Origin: Pseudomonadota bacterium
Lineage (GTDB): Bacteria; Pseudomonadota; Gammaproteobacteria; Steroidobacterales; JBCBZW01
Assembly: GCA_039815145.1 (NCBI GenBank)
Contig: JBCBZW010000046.1
Coordinates: 1 to 34,831 of the forward strand
Length of the DNA: 34,831 nt
Reading direction: 5' to 3'
Part shown: positions 7,875 to 15,811 of the stretch, piece by piece
Position numbering within the stretch: the stretch's first letter is position 1
Layout of the letters: each line of letters starts with the position of its first letter
The notes under the pieces: model-generated
What the model saw: only the letters and a program-made list of their open reading frames with translations
Database searches by the model: none
Told to the model about the DNA's origin: nothing
Position numbers and translations under genes: made by a program

Positions 7875-10800
7875 TGAAGGGATCTTCATCGAAGATGTTG
7901 CGCACGCCGCCGTAGACCCGAATGCTCTCGCTCGCGTTCCAAGCGGCCGACAGATCGTGGATCCACACGGGGTCACGGAAGATGTCCGGGCCGTAGAGGG
8001 ACTCGGCCGTCTCCACCTCGACGCCGCCCGGCAACTGCTCGCCGAGGTACTGCGTCTGCCAACCGAACTGGAAGTTCTCGAAGGCCCAGTTGAAGAAGAT
8101 GTTGCCCGAGAGCTCCGGCCGCTGGATCTCGCCGAGTTCCGGGTTCACCTGCGTGAGGTCCGCCGGGTTCTCGAAGAAGTCGATCTCGTTCACGTAGCTG
8201 CCCTGCAACCGAATGTTGAAGGCGTGGCGGCCAACGGCGAAGTCGTAGGAGCCCGAGAAGTCGAAGCCGCTGGTCTCGACCGCGGCGAAGTTCACCCGCG
8301 TGAGGTCCAGGGAGTTCAGGCCACCAAACTGCGCTGAGTTCGGATCATCGTTACGCGTGAACAGCGAGCAGAGCGTCGGGTTGCCCACGCCGGGGTAGCA
8401 CCCGTCCACCGTGTCCTGCGCCGTCGGCAGGGCCACCGCGTCCTCGATCGAGTAGTCCCAGTAGTCAAAGGTCAGGGTCAGACCCTCGGCGAAGCTCGGC
8501 TGGAACACGAAGCCCACGGTGAAGGAGTCAGAGGTCTCCTCCTGCAGATCCGGGTTACCTCGTGTCACACCGCCGAAGGAGGCCGAGAGGGGATCGCTGA
8601 AGGAGTACACGCCATTCTCGAAGGGATCCAGGCCGATCGACTGCAGGTCGATCACACAGTTGGCCTGCACCTCATCCGCGAGGCCCGGGTTGGTCTCGCG
8701 CAAGGCCGTGAGCTGAGCGGCGTCGCAGGGATCGTCCGGGCGGAAGGTCGTGCCAATCACCGGTGAGAACAGCTCCGTCACGTTCGGCGCACGCACGGCG
8801 CGACCGTAGGTACCGCGTACGGAGAAGGAGTCGACGGGGGCGTACACCACGTTACCGCTGTAGGTGAGCGTGTCACCGATCGTCGAGTAGCTCGAGTAGC
8901 GCACGGCGCCGCCGACGGTGAAGTCCTTCACCCCAGGGCGATCACGCACGAGCGGTGCCGAGGCCTCGAGGAAGACATCGGTCACATCGTAGGAGCCGGT
9001 CTCGTTACCCACCTGCAGCTGCGGTCGGAACACGAGGGAGGTGTTGTCCGAGATGTCGCCGATGAAGGTGCCGGCGCCGGCGGGCGAACCCTCGGGCAGC
9101 AGACCGAGCTGGAAGTTGTCGAAGGTGGCCTCGGAAGACTCGTCGCGATACTCCGCACCGAAGGCGAACTGAATCGGGCCGCCGGGCAAGGCGAAGCCGC
9201 CCGAGTCGCCCGTGAGGACCGCGGACACCACCACCTGCTCGATCACGAGGTCGGTGAAGATGTCAGTGGTGACGAAGTCCAGGGCCTCTTGGGTGAAGCC
9301 TGTCGCGCCGGCCCAGATGTTGAGCGGAACGCACTGGCCATCGCCCGGCGTGAAGGTGAAGTAGCCCTCTTCGTAGGCCGGGATCTGGAACGGCGTGTTG
9401 AGCGCCGGTGCGCCTGCGTCCACGGACGAGCGGCAAGCGGGCTGGCCCGTCGCCGGATCGATCACCGCGTCGATGGCCGCGAAGAAGCGGTCGTTGATCA
9501 CGCGGTTGGTGCCCTGGATGTTCTCCTCGTAGCGACCGTAGTTGACGGCAGCCTCGTAGCCCCAGCCGTTGGGCAGCTCACCCTCCACGCCCCCCACCAG
9601 GCGAATGGTCTCGCGGTCGATGCCGTTGCGTGACTGGAACGCAAGGGGATCGACGGTGGTCGCTACGCCCCCAGTGGCGTCCGCAATCGGCTGGATGAAG
9701 TCGGGCAGGAACGGGTTGTCCGCGGCGCCGAACAGAAGATCCCAGAAGGAGTTCGGATCAGCGGGCGTGGTCAGGTTCTGGGTGACGTACTTACCTTCGA
9801 AGAACAGGCTCGCGCTGGGGCTGATATCGAAGTGGCTCAGGAGGTTCACCGCGATGCGCTCATCGGGCGGCACCACATTGAAGTAATCCTGGTTGTAGAC
9901 ATCGAAAGACGACCCGCCGAAGCCCTGGAAGTCGCCCGCCACCTGGCCGTCCTGGACGACGGAGTAGTTGCCCGCTGCGTCCGATACCCAGCAGCCGCCG
10001 ACGACACCGAAGGAGGCGGCGCCGAACACTGAGTTGTAGCCGGTGAAGCTGTCGAGGCAATCAGGCGTGCCGTTGCCGTTCAGATCGATCGCCGTCTCAG
10101 GATCGAAGCCATCGAACGTGAAGGGGTTACCCGGGATGACATAGCCGTAGCCCGATGTGAAGGGGAACGTTAGCTCCGGAAGCACCGCGCGTTGAGGCGC
10201 ATTGGCGGCGCGATCGATGAGCGCGAGCTCCGCGTTGGTCAGCGTTGGCGCTGCGCCGAAGGTATCGGTGTAGTCGGCGATGAAGTCGTCCGCCGTGGGA
10301 ATGGGCAGACCGAAGTTGGTGAGGCCCGTCTCGGCGAAGTTAAAGAACTGCGCGAAGTTCGGCGTGCTCCCCGCGCTGATGTCGCCCTGCTGGAAGCGCA
10401 GGGCCGGGTTGACCCAGTCGCCGCCGGTGCCGCGCACGGCGTTCGGGCGGTCGCCGAACTGCAGGCCTTCGTCGCGTGCGTAGTCGAAGGAGAGAGTGAC
10501 GTTGCCACGACCGCTGGCGAAGTTCTTGCCGAACACCGCCTGCACCGTGGATTGCTGACCGTCGATCTCCGTGGAGGTGCCGAAGCGGCCGTCGATGCGG
10601 AAGCCCTCGAAGTCGTCCTTGAGGATGAAGTTGACCACGCCCGTCACGGCGTCAGCACCGTAGACGGCGGAGGCCCCGCCGGTGAGCACTTCTACGCGCT
10701 CCACCAACTGGGCCGGGATCGAGCCGATGTCCACGGCGGAGCTGCCCTGCACGCCGCCCACGTGGCGACGGCCGTTGACCAGGGTCAGGGTGCGATCGAT

Positions 10801-11148
10801 ACCAAGGCCACGCAAGTTTAGGACGTTACCGCCCGCCGTCACGCCCTGGGTGTCGTCCGCAGACTGCTCAGCTGTCACCGAAAACAGGAGCGCCGGCACG
10901 TCGTTCACCACATCGGCCAACGAGTACTCACCGGACAGCTGAATCGCTTCGCTGTCGATGGAGGTCACGGGCTGAGCGCCCTCGAGGTTCGGATCGCGCG
11001 CGAGGCGCGTGCCGGTGGCGACGACCTCCTCGATGTCCCCCGCGTCTTGTGCGAGCACCGCCGTGGCGCTGACCGCCAGCGCGGGCGCCGTCAGCGCAAG
11101 CAGGGCCCGTCGCAGTGCACGGCTCAGGTGAGCATTGGTGGTTGGCAT
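7804..11148 (-). CDS. TonB-dependent outer-membrane receptor
   Basis: A 1114-residue receptor, at the long end of the family. The signal peptide covers about residues 1-33 (cleavage VLA/QDAGD). A TonB box-like DIEEVVATGTR follows at 38-48. The plug (about 50-180) has SLADVVNDVPAL, LNLRGLGIDRTLTLVNGRR, DIGSIPAQLVERVEVLTGG and ASAVYGADAVTGVVNFI. The barrel follows, with VRGTYGRAVRAPNVTELFSP, the late NPDLQEETSDSFTVGF motif, NIFDEDP and the C-terminal strand GRFVFLGLDYQM. Around residues 358-375 an extracellular-loop segment DLNGNGTPDCLD resembles a type-3 thrombospondin calcium loop, with paired cysteines. Such 'NPxLxxE' receptors in gammaproteobacteria take up carbohydrates, peptides or siderophores; the ligand is unknown here. 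The gene is monocistronic with a 538-bp divergent upstream region and a GGGGGA site before the ATG. Confidence 0.92.
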   Translation of the reverse strand: MPTTNAHLSRALRRALLALTAPALAVSATAVLAQDAGDIEEVVATGTRLARDPNLEGAQPVTSIDSEAIQLSGEYSLADVVNDVPALLFSVTAEQSADDTQGVTAGGNVLNLRGLGIDRTLTLVNGRRHVGGVQGSSAVDIGSIPAQLVERVEVLTGGASAVYGADAVTGVVNFILKDDFEGFRIDGRFGTSTEIDGQQSTVQAVFGKNFASGRGNVTLSFDYARDEGLQFGDRPNAVRGTGGDWVNPALRFQQGDISAGSTPNFAQFFNFAETGLTNFGLPIPTADDFIADYTDTFGAAPTLTNAELALIDRAANAPQRAVLPELTFPFTSGYGYVIPGNPFTFDGFDPETAIDLNGNGTPDCLDSFTGYNSVFGAASFGVVGGCWVSDAAGNYSVVQDGQVAGDFQGFGGSSFDVYNQDYFNVVPPDERIAVNLLSHFDISPSASLFFEGKYVTQNLTTPADPNSFWDLLFGAADNPFLPDFIQPIADATGGVATTVDPLAFQSRNGIDRETIRLVGGVEGELPNGWGYEAAVNYGRYEENIQGTNRVINDRFFAAIDAVIDPATGQPACRSSVDAGAPALNTPFQIPAYEEGYFTFTPGDGQCVPLNIWAGATGFTQEALDFVTTDIFTDLVIEQVVVSAVLTGDSGGFALPGGPIQFAFGAEYRDESSEATFDNFQLGLLPEGSPAGAGTFIGDISDNTSLVFRPQLQVGNETGSYDVTDVFLEASAPLVRDRPGVKDFTVGGAVRYSSYSTIGDTLTYSGNVVYAPVDSFSVRGTYGRAVRAPNVTELFSPVIGTTFRPDDPCDAAQLTALRETNPGLADEVQANCVIDLQSIGLDPFENGVYSFSDPLSASFGGVTRGNPDLQEETSDSFTVGFVFQPSFAEGLTLTFDYWDYSIEDAVALPTAQDTVDGCYPGVGNPTLCSLFTRNDDPNSAQFGGLNSLDLTRVNFAAVETSGFDFSGSYDFAVGRHAFNIRLQGSYVNEIDFFENPADLTQVNPELGEIQRPELSGNIFFNWAFENFQFGWQTQYLGEQLPGGVEVETAESLYGPDIFRDPVWIHDLSAAWNASESIRVYGGVRNIFDEDPFITQAAFPVSPRGRFVFLGLDYQM

Positions 11149-11686
11149 ACAGATTATCCCCCGGGTTCGCTAATCGCAGATTCGTTCTAGTTCGGCCGCT
11201 GAATGGCCGTTCGCGGGCAAAAACCCGCGTCCCCCAACCGCATCATTGCGGCAACTTCGGGGAAAGCGCAACACGTAAGGGGGAGAAATGCGTCGATAAT
11301 GCTGGTTTGTTGCGCGATCGCGACGGCAGCGCTGCGGCGGTGCAGGCGCGCACCAACTTAGTGCGCAGGCGCGTTGGGCGCGCGCCCAGCGCCGTTTGGC
11401 GGGATCGAGCCCGCGCCTCGTTCCCCCCAAAGGACTGCCCGCAAAACCATGCGCCGAGATGGTGCATGGGCCCCTCCCAGTGCGCGACTGACATCGATAG
11501 CGTCATCGCCCTGATGCCGCTCCGATCGCGCTCGCTACGGCTTGCCCTGCAGCCTTTGCAACCCAAACCACAGCCTCCGCCGGTGAGAGCTTTCGCCAGA
11601 CGAGCACACCTGTTTCCCCGTGAGCCCTCTGCACGCCGTTGCAGGGGCCGTCGAGGCTGACTATCGGGGATTGAGAAGGAACAACA
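11149..11686. other. Long divergent intergenic region with hairpins
   Basis: This 538-bp region separates the leftward TonB receptor from the rightward acyltransferase gene and must hold both promoters. A hairpin at 11212-11229 (6-bp stem, A-rich loop) lies in the receptor's 5' leader. A 10-bp stem with one mismatch lies at 11371-11392. A short direct repeat (gcaggcgcg) occurs near 11342 and 11366. I recognise no riboswitch, tRNA or coding frame. AAGGA lies 7 nt before the acyltransferase ATG. Confidence 0.5.
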
Positions 11687-12286
11687 ATGCAGGTACGCGA
11701 AGCCACCACCGCAGCAGAACGTGAAGCCGTCTACCGCCTCCGCTACGAGGTGTACGTCAGCGAGATGGATCGACCGCAGCAATACGCCGACCACGAACGA
11801 CAACGGATCGCCGAACCGTTAGACGACACTGGCGTCGTCCTTTATGTGAGCACCGGCGAGAAGGTGGTGGGGACCGTACGGGGCAACTACTCCCGAGACG
11901 GCAGCCTGCGCGAGTACGAACTTCTATACCAAATGAAAAGAATAGCTTCTCATCCGAGCGACACCTCGATCACGACGAAGTTCATGGTGCATCCTGATCA
12001 CCGAGGAGGCCGTGCCGCCCTCGCACTGGCGACTGGCATCTACTGCTACGCGCTCCTCCATGGCATCCGCTTCAACGTGATGGACTGCAACCCACCGTTG
12101 GTGCGCTTCTTCGAAAGCCTCGGCTTCAAGACCTTCATCCCGGAGCTCGAGCACGAGGAGTACGGCAGCGTCGTCGGCATGATGCTCGACCTGCACGACG
12201 TGGAGCACTTCCGCGCGATCAGATCACCGTTTCTTTCACACTACGAGGCCTGGAGATCGAACCAGGCAAGCAAAGCCACCGCCTAA
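11687..12286 (+). CDS. FeeM-like GNAT acyltransferase (N-acyl amino acid synthase type)
   Basis: A 199-residue cytoplasmic protein in the group that links GNATs with autoinducer synthases. The N-terminal YRLRYEVYVSEMDRPQQYAD (residues 16-35) matches the R-x-R-Y-x-V-Y signature shared by FeeM N-acyltyrosine synthases, exosortase-associated acyltransferases and, loosely, LuxI. The GNAT acyl-donor loop is V101-x-P-x-x-R106-G-G-R-A, and the C-terminal strand-turn NPPLVRFFESLGF (135-147) is standard GNAT. Family members move a fatty acyl group from acyl-ACP or acyl-CoA to an amine. The next gene, a di-iron HDO enzyme, starts 14 nt or less after the stop, so they form one unit and likely one pathway. 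Other options are an acetyltransferase or an AHL-like signal synthase. No LuxR-type receptor is adjacent. Confidence 0.72.
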   Translation: MQVREATTAAEREAVYRLRYEVYVSEMDRPQQYADHERQRIAEPLDDTGVVLYVSTGEKVVGTVRGNYSRDGSLREYELLYQMKRIASHPSDTSITTKFMVHPDHRGGRAALALATGIYCYALLHGIRFNVMDCNPPLVRFFESLGFKTFIPELEHEEYGSVVGMMLDLHDVEHFRAIRSPFLSHYEAWRSNQASKATA

Positions 12287-12300
12287 GGGATATGATGACC

Positions 12301-13014
12301 ATGAGCTACCGACAACAACTCGAAGACGCTTTCTCCAACGTACTGGCCGAATTCAACGCCAGCCCCGGCATGCAGCGCCTGGCCAGCGGCGAGCTGGGCC
12401 TGGAGCACTACAAATCGTACCTGCGTCAGGTCTTTCATCACACCCGCGAGAACCCTCAACTCCAGGCGCTGGCCACCGTCTACTTCAAGGGTCATCAGCG
12501 CTCGGTGGTGAAGCGCTTCTTCAAGCACGCCACCTCGGAGATCGGCCACGATCAACTCGCCCTCAACGACATGGCAGCCCTCGGTGAGGACGTCGGCGCC
12601 ATCCCCGTCGAGAACCCCCTGCCTGCCACCAGCGCACTGCTCGCCTACGGCTTCTACCAGATCTACGTGAAGAACCCCGTGGGCTACCTGGGCTACCTGT
12701 ACTTCCTGGAGTTCACGCCGACGCAGAACGGCAGCGCCTACATGGGACAGCTGAGCGAACTCGGCGTGCCGACCGAGGCCCTGACCTTCCTCAAGGATCA
12801 CACCACGATCGATCAAGGCCACAACCGCCTCATGCACAGCTACCTGGACGATTTGGTCACGAGCAGCGATGACGTGCAGGTGATCGAGTACGCCATGCGC
12901 ACCACCGGTCACCTCTACGCGCGGATGGTCGAGGATGCCTTCCGCCACGCGGATGATCCGCGCAGCTACGGCGTGGCCGTCGACGAGCAGAAGTTCGCTC
13001 CGCCCACCGCCTGA
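12301..13014 (+). CDS. Heme-oxygenase-fold di-iron enzyme (HDO family)
   Basis: A 237-residue protein from the ATG at 12301. AAGGGA at 12285-12290 overlaps the previous stop and also allows ATG 12292 or 12295, which add two or three residues. It is all-helical with the HDO ligand set in order: E80-x2-H83 (SEIGHD), E137 (YFLEFTP), and H167-x3-D171-x2-H174 (DHTTIDQGH). The same Hx3Dx2H pattern and helix order occur in UndA, CADD and related 'iron-containing redox enzymes' that use Fe(II)/O2 to cleave or oxidise fatty acids, amino acids and aromatics. Lacking the proximal-His context for heme, it is probably non-heme. The tight link with the acyltransferase suggests it oxidises or fragments an acylated product or its precursor. 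The reaction is unknown. Confidence 0.8.
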   Translation: MSYRQQLEDAFSNVLAEFNASPGMQRLASGELGLEHYKSYLRQVFHHTRENPQLQALATVYFKGHQRSVVKRFFKHATSEIGHDQLALNDMAALGEDVGAIPVENPLPATSALLAYGFYQIYVKNPVGYLGYLYFLEFTPTQNGSAYMGQLSELGVPTEALTFLKDHTTIDQGHNRLMHSYLDDLVTSSDDVQVIEYAMRTTGHLYARMVEDAFRHADDPRSYGVAVDEQKFAPPTA

Positions 13015-13021
13015 GGGATGC

Positions 13022-13053
13022 GGGGAGGAGCCCAGACCTGAGGGCTCCTCCCC
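13022..13053 (+). terminator. 12-bp hairpin after the acyltransferase-HDO unit
   Basis: A perfect 12-bp inverted repeat (13022-13033 with 13042-13053) with an 8-nt loop begins 7 bp after the HDO stop. There is no good T-run after it, but position and stem strength make it the likely transcript end. It separates this unit from the S10 peptidase gene. Confidence 0.65.
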
Positions 13054-13151
13054 AGTTGGGTCACAGCGCAGGCCCACTGCCGACGCTCTACCCAGGCGGT
13101 AACGATCCCGCTACGCTGGGCTGCCCACCAGCTGCCTAGCGATACACCCGA

Positions 13152-14690
13152 ATGTCACGCCTCCCGCTCCCTTGCGCGCTGCTGCTGCTCGCCTCGCCGA
13201 TCAGCGTCATCGCCCAGACGCCCCAAACGACATCAACGCCGACGCCGGCGGCAGCAAAGGCTGCCAAGGAAATCCCGGAGCCCACACGCTTCGTCACCGA
13301 ACACACAGCCCGCTTCAACGGTCGCACCATCACCTTTGAGGCGATCGCCGGCGAGACCTACCTGCGCGACATGGACGGCAAGCCCCGCGCCGCCATCTTC
13401 GCCTTCTCCTACATCGCGAAGGACGCCTCCCCCACCCGCCCGGTCACCTTCATCTGGAACGGCGGCCCCGGCTCAGCCTCCACCTGGCTGCACATGGGCG
13501 CGTACGGACCGAAGCGCATCGTCGTGCCCTCGAACGCCAGCCATCCAGGCCCGCCGCCCTACCGCATCGAGGACGCGCCGGAGACGCTGCTCGACGTGAC
13601 CGATCTGGTCTTCGTCGACCCCGTCGGCACCGGTTACTCGAGGGCGCTGGGGGACACCAAACCCAAGGAGTTCTGGGGCCTGCCCGAAGACCCGAAGAGC
13701 ATCGCCGAGTTCATCCGCACCTGGCTCACGGAGCACAAGCGCTGGAACGCGCCCCGCTTCCTCCTCGGCGAGAGCTACGGCACCACCCGCGCCGCGGCCG
13801 TAGCGCACATCCTCGAGGACGAGATGGAGATCGCCGTCAACGGCATCGTGTTCATCTCCCAGGCGCTGGACTACGCCGGCTCCTCGCCGTACGTGCCCGA
13901 CAACCTGACCTCCTTCGTCACCTACCTGCCGACGCTCGCGGCCACCGCTCTCTACCACGGTCGGGTGACGCCCGAGGAACCCGATCAGGCCGCCTTCCTC
14001 GCCGCGGCGCGCCAATTCGCCATCGACGACTACCTGCCCGCGCTGTGGAAGGGCAGCCGCCTCAGCGAGGAGGAATATACGCAGGTCCGCGATCGCCTGA
14101 GCTACTTCACGGGCATCAGCCCCACCTACCTCGATCGGGTGAACCTGCGCCTGCGCGGCGATCGCTTCGCTAAGGAACTACTGAGGGAGAAGGGCCTCGC
14201 CGTCGGCCGCCTAGACAGCCGCTACGTGAAGGACGATATCGACGATGTGGCCACGAGCACGGAAGGCGACGCCGCTAGCACCGCTATTAGCCCCGCCTAC
14301 AAGGCCGCCTTCATGCAGTATCTACTGGAGGATCTACAGGTGGACTGGCATCGCCAGTACCTCTCGCCGTCGGACCCGAACCTCAGTAAGCAATGGGACT
14401 GGAACCCGACGAAGAATGCTGGCTGGGAGCCGCGCTACGTGAACACGGCGCATGCCCTATCGGCGGCGATGCGGATGAACCCGAAGCTGGAGTTGCTCGT
14501 GGCCTCCGGCTACTTCGATCTGGTCACGCCCTTCTTCGACGCCGAGTACACCCTGGGGCGCCACGAGATCGACGCCAGCCGCGTGCACTACGAGTACTAC
14601 CAGGGCGGGCACATGATGTACGTGCACGAGCCGGCGCGCGGACGCTTGCTGAACGACACACGCCAGTTCATCGCACGACTGGCGCCGTAG
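13152..14690 (+). CDS. Secreted S10 family serine carboxypeptidase
   Basis: A 512-residue exported protein. The signal peptide is about residues 1-21 (cleavage VIA/QTPQ), followed by a Thr/Pro/Ala linker. The S10 motifs are complete: WNGGPGSAS (102-110, oxyanion hole), the catalytic GESYGT (Ser208), Asp456 in ASGYFDLVTP and His487 in GGHMMYVH, with FVDPVGTGYS (154-163) before the nucleophile. S10 enzymes are carboxypeptidases that release single C-terminal residues, usually at acidic pH; bacterial members are periplasmic or secreted and are seen in proteobacteria that live on peptides. I see no clear Shine-Dalgarno site before the ATG. The gene is 137 bp past the HDO gene and separated from it by a hairpin, so it is probably an independent unit. 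It converges with the ankyrin gene. Confidence 0.92.
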   Translation: MSRLPLPCALLLLASPISVIAQTPQTTSTPTPAAAKAAKEIPEPTRFVTEHTARFNGRTITFEAIAGETYLRDMDGKPRAAIFAFSYIAKDASPTRPVTFIWNGGPGSASTWLHMGAYGPKRIVVPSNASHPGPPPYRIEDAPETLLDVTDLVFVDPVGTGYSRALGDTKPKEFWGLPEDPKSIAEFIRTWLTEHKRWNAPRFLLGESYGTTRAAAVAHILEDEMEIAVNGIVFISQALDYAGSSPYVPDNLTSFVTYLPTLAATALYHGRVTPEEPDQAAFLAAARQFAIDDYLPALWKGSRLSEEEYTQVRDRLSYFTGISPTYLDRVNLRLRGDRFAKELLREKGLAVGRLDSRYVKDDIDDVATSTEGDAASTAISPAYKAAFMQYLLEDLQVDWHRQYLSPSDPNLSKQWDWNPTKNAGWEPRYVNTAHALSAAMRMNPKLELLVASGYFDLVTPFFDAEYTLGRHEIDASRVHYEYYQGGHMMYVHEPARGRLLNDTRQFIARLAP

Positions 14691-14736
14691 TACCCGCGAC
14701 AGCTTCGACTGAAGCTAAGGTGCGGAGCCGGCCAGG

Positions 14737-15681
14737 CTACGGACTGACCGAAGACTCGAGCAGCGCGACGACCGCGGTGTGCCCACGCGCCCGCGCGACA
14801 TCCAGCGGGCTCAGGCCTCGACCGGTAACGGCGTTGCGATCCGCGCCGTGATCGAGCAGCAACTGCGTCAATGCCAGCTGCCCGCCCGCCGCGGCGATGA
14901 GCAGTGGCGTCCAGCCGCGGCTGGTGGTCGACTCCACGTCAGCACCAGCCTCCAACAGGTAGGCGACCGCGGCTACATGGTCACCCTCCGCGGCGTAGTG
15001 CACGGGGCGTTTGCCAGTCTTAGGGCTGGTCGCCGTGAGGTCCGCACCCGCTTGGCGAAGGGCGGCGAGGGTTTGCGCAAACCCTCGGCTTGCCACCAAG
15101 CACGCGGCCGGCAGTCCACTCGGAAAGGGCGTATCGGCCCTGGCGCCGGCGTTGGCGAGTTGGCGCACCAACGCGGCGTAATCGCGCTCGGCGGCGTACT
15201 GCAACGCGGTGCGACCCTCGCGATCCGGCGCATCCACGTCGGCGCCGGCCGCTACCAGCATCTCGATCATGGCGCTCTGCTCGGAGGTGACGGCGGGCGC
15301 GGGCAGGCCGATGAGTTCCAGCCGCGTGCCGAACCCCTCCTGCAGCACCCGCTCTGTCACCTCGTGACCCTGTGTCACGGCGAGCATGAGCGCGGAACGC
15401 CCAGCACCGTCGCGGGCGTTCGCGGACGCACCCGCCTCAAGTCCCGTGCGTACCTTGCCGACATCCCCGGCGAGGACCGCGGCGAGCAATGCCTCGTTGA
15501 GCTCGCGACGGGTCGGCACCGGCGAGAGCGTCGCTTCATTCGCCTCGCCGTTGACTGCCTCCAGATCGAGCGGCGGTCCCTCACCTGCACCCGCCACGAT
15601 TGGCATGAGCAGCACAGCCGCCACGGACAGGGTCGCCCTCACGAGCGACAGGCAACGAGCATTTCTGCGAGGCACGGTCAT
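14737..15681 (-). CDS. Exported ankyrin-repeat protein
   Basis: A 314-residue protein from the ATG at 15681-15679, chosen because GGAGAG lies 10 nt upstream and because it starts directly with a signal peptide (MTVPRRNARC, then a hydrophobic stretch to about residue 32, IVAGAGE). Longer readings from TTG 15708 or ATG 15699 add only up to nine residues. From about residue 60 to the end there are seven or so ankyrin repeats with recognisable G-x-T/S-A-L-x-x-A and A-G-A-D-V/x cores, such as GRTALQYAA, RGWTPLLIAA and GLSPLDVARARGHTAVV. Export of ankyrin proteins to the periplasm occurs in bacteria, for example the catalase-associated AnkB. The partner here is unknown; the neighbouring di-heme cytochrome is the closest exported candidate. 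Confidence 0.88.
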   Translation of the reverse strand: MTVPRRNARCLSLVRATLSVAAVLLMPIVAGAGEGPPLDLEAVNGEANEATLSPVPTRRELNEALLAAVLAGDVGKVRTGLEAGASANARDGAGRSALMLAVTQGHEVTERVLQEGFGTRLELIGLPAPAVTSEQSAMIEMLVAAGADVDAPDREGRTALQYAAERDYAALVRQLANAGARADTPFPSGLPAACLVASRGFAQTLAALRQAGADLTATSPKTGKRPVHYAAEGDHVAAVAYLLEAGADVESTTSRGWTPLLIAAAGGQLALTQLLLDHGADRNAVTGRGLSPLDVARARGHTAVVALLESSVSP

Positions 15682-15732
15682 CGGCGATTCGCTCTCCATA
15701 GGCGACAAGGAACTCGGGAGGTCGCAAAACGA

Positions 15733-15766
15733 AAGGGGCGGTGCCGACGCTCCGGCACCGCCCCTT
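15733..15766 (-). terminator. Intrinsic terminator of the di-heme oxidoreductase gene
   Basis: A perfect 14-bp stem (15733-15746 with 15753-15766) and 6-nt loop lies 45 bp past the cytochrome stop. Read leftward it is followed by TTTCGTTTTGC, a usable T-tract. It sits between the cytochrome gene and the ankyrin gene, which are on the same strand, so it separates them. Confidence 0.85.
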
Positions 15767-15811
15767 GCTGATCACTATCCTACCGCGACGAAGCCGCGGC
15801 GGTAGCCAGCA

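Noticed and set aside
11395-11425. A T-arm-like tRNA fragment (GCGGG stem around ATCGAG)
   Set aside because: The loop lacks the conserved TTC bases and there is no acceptor, D or anticodon arm around it.
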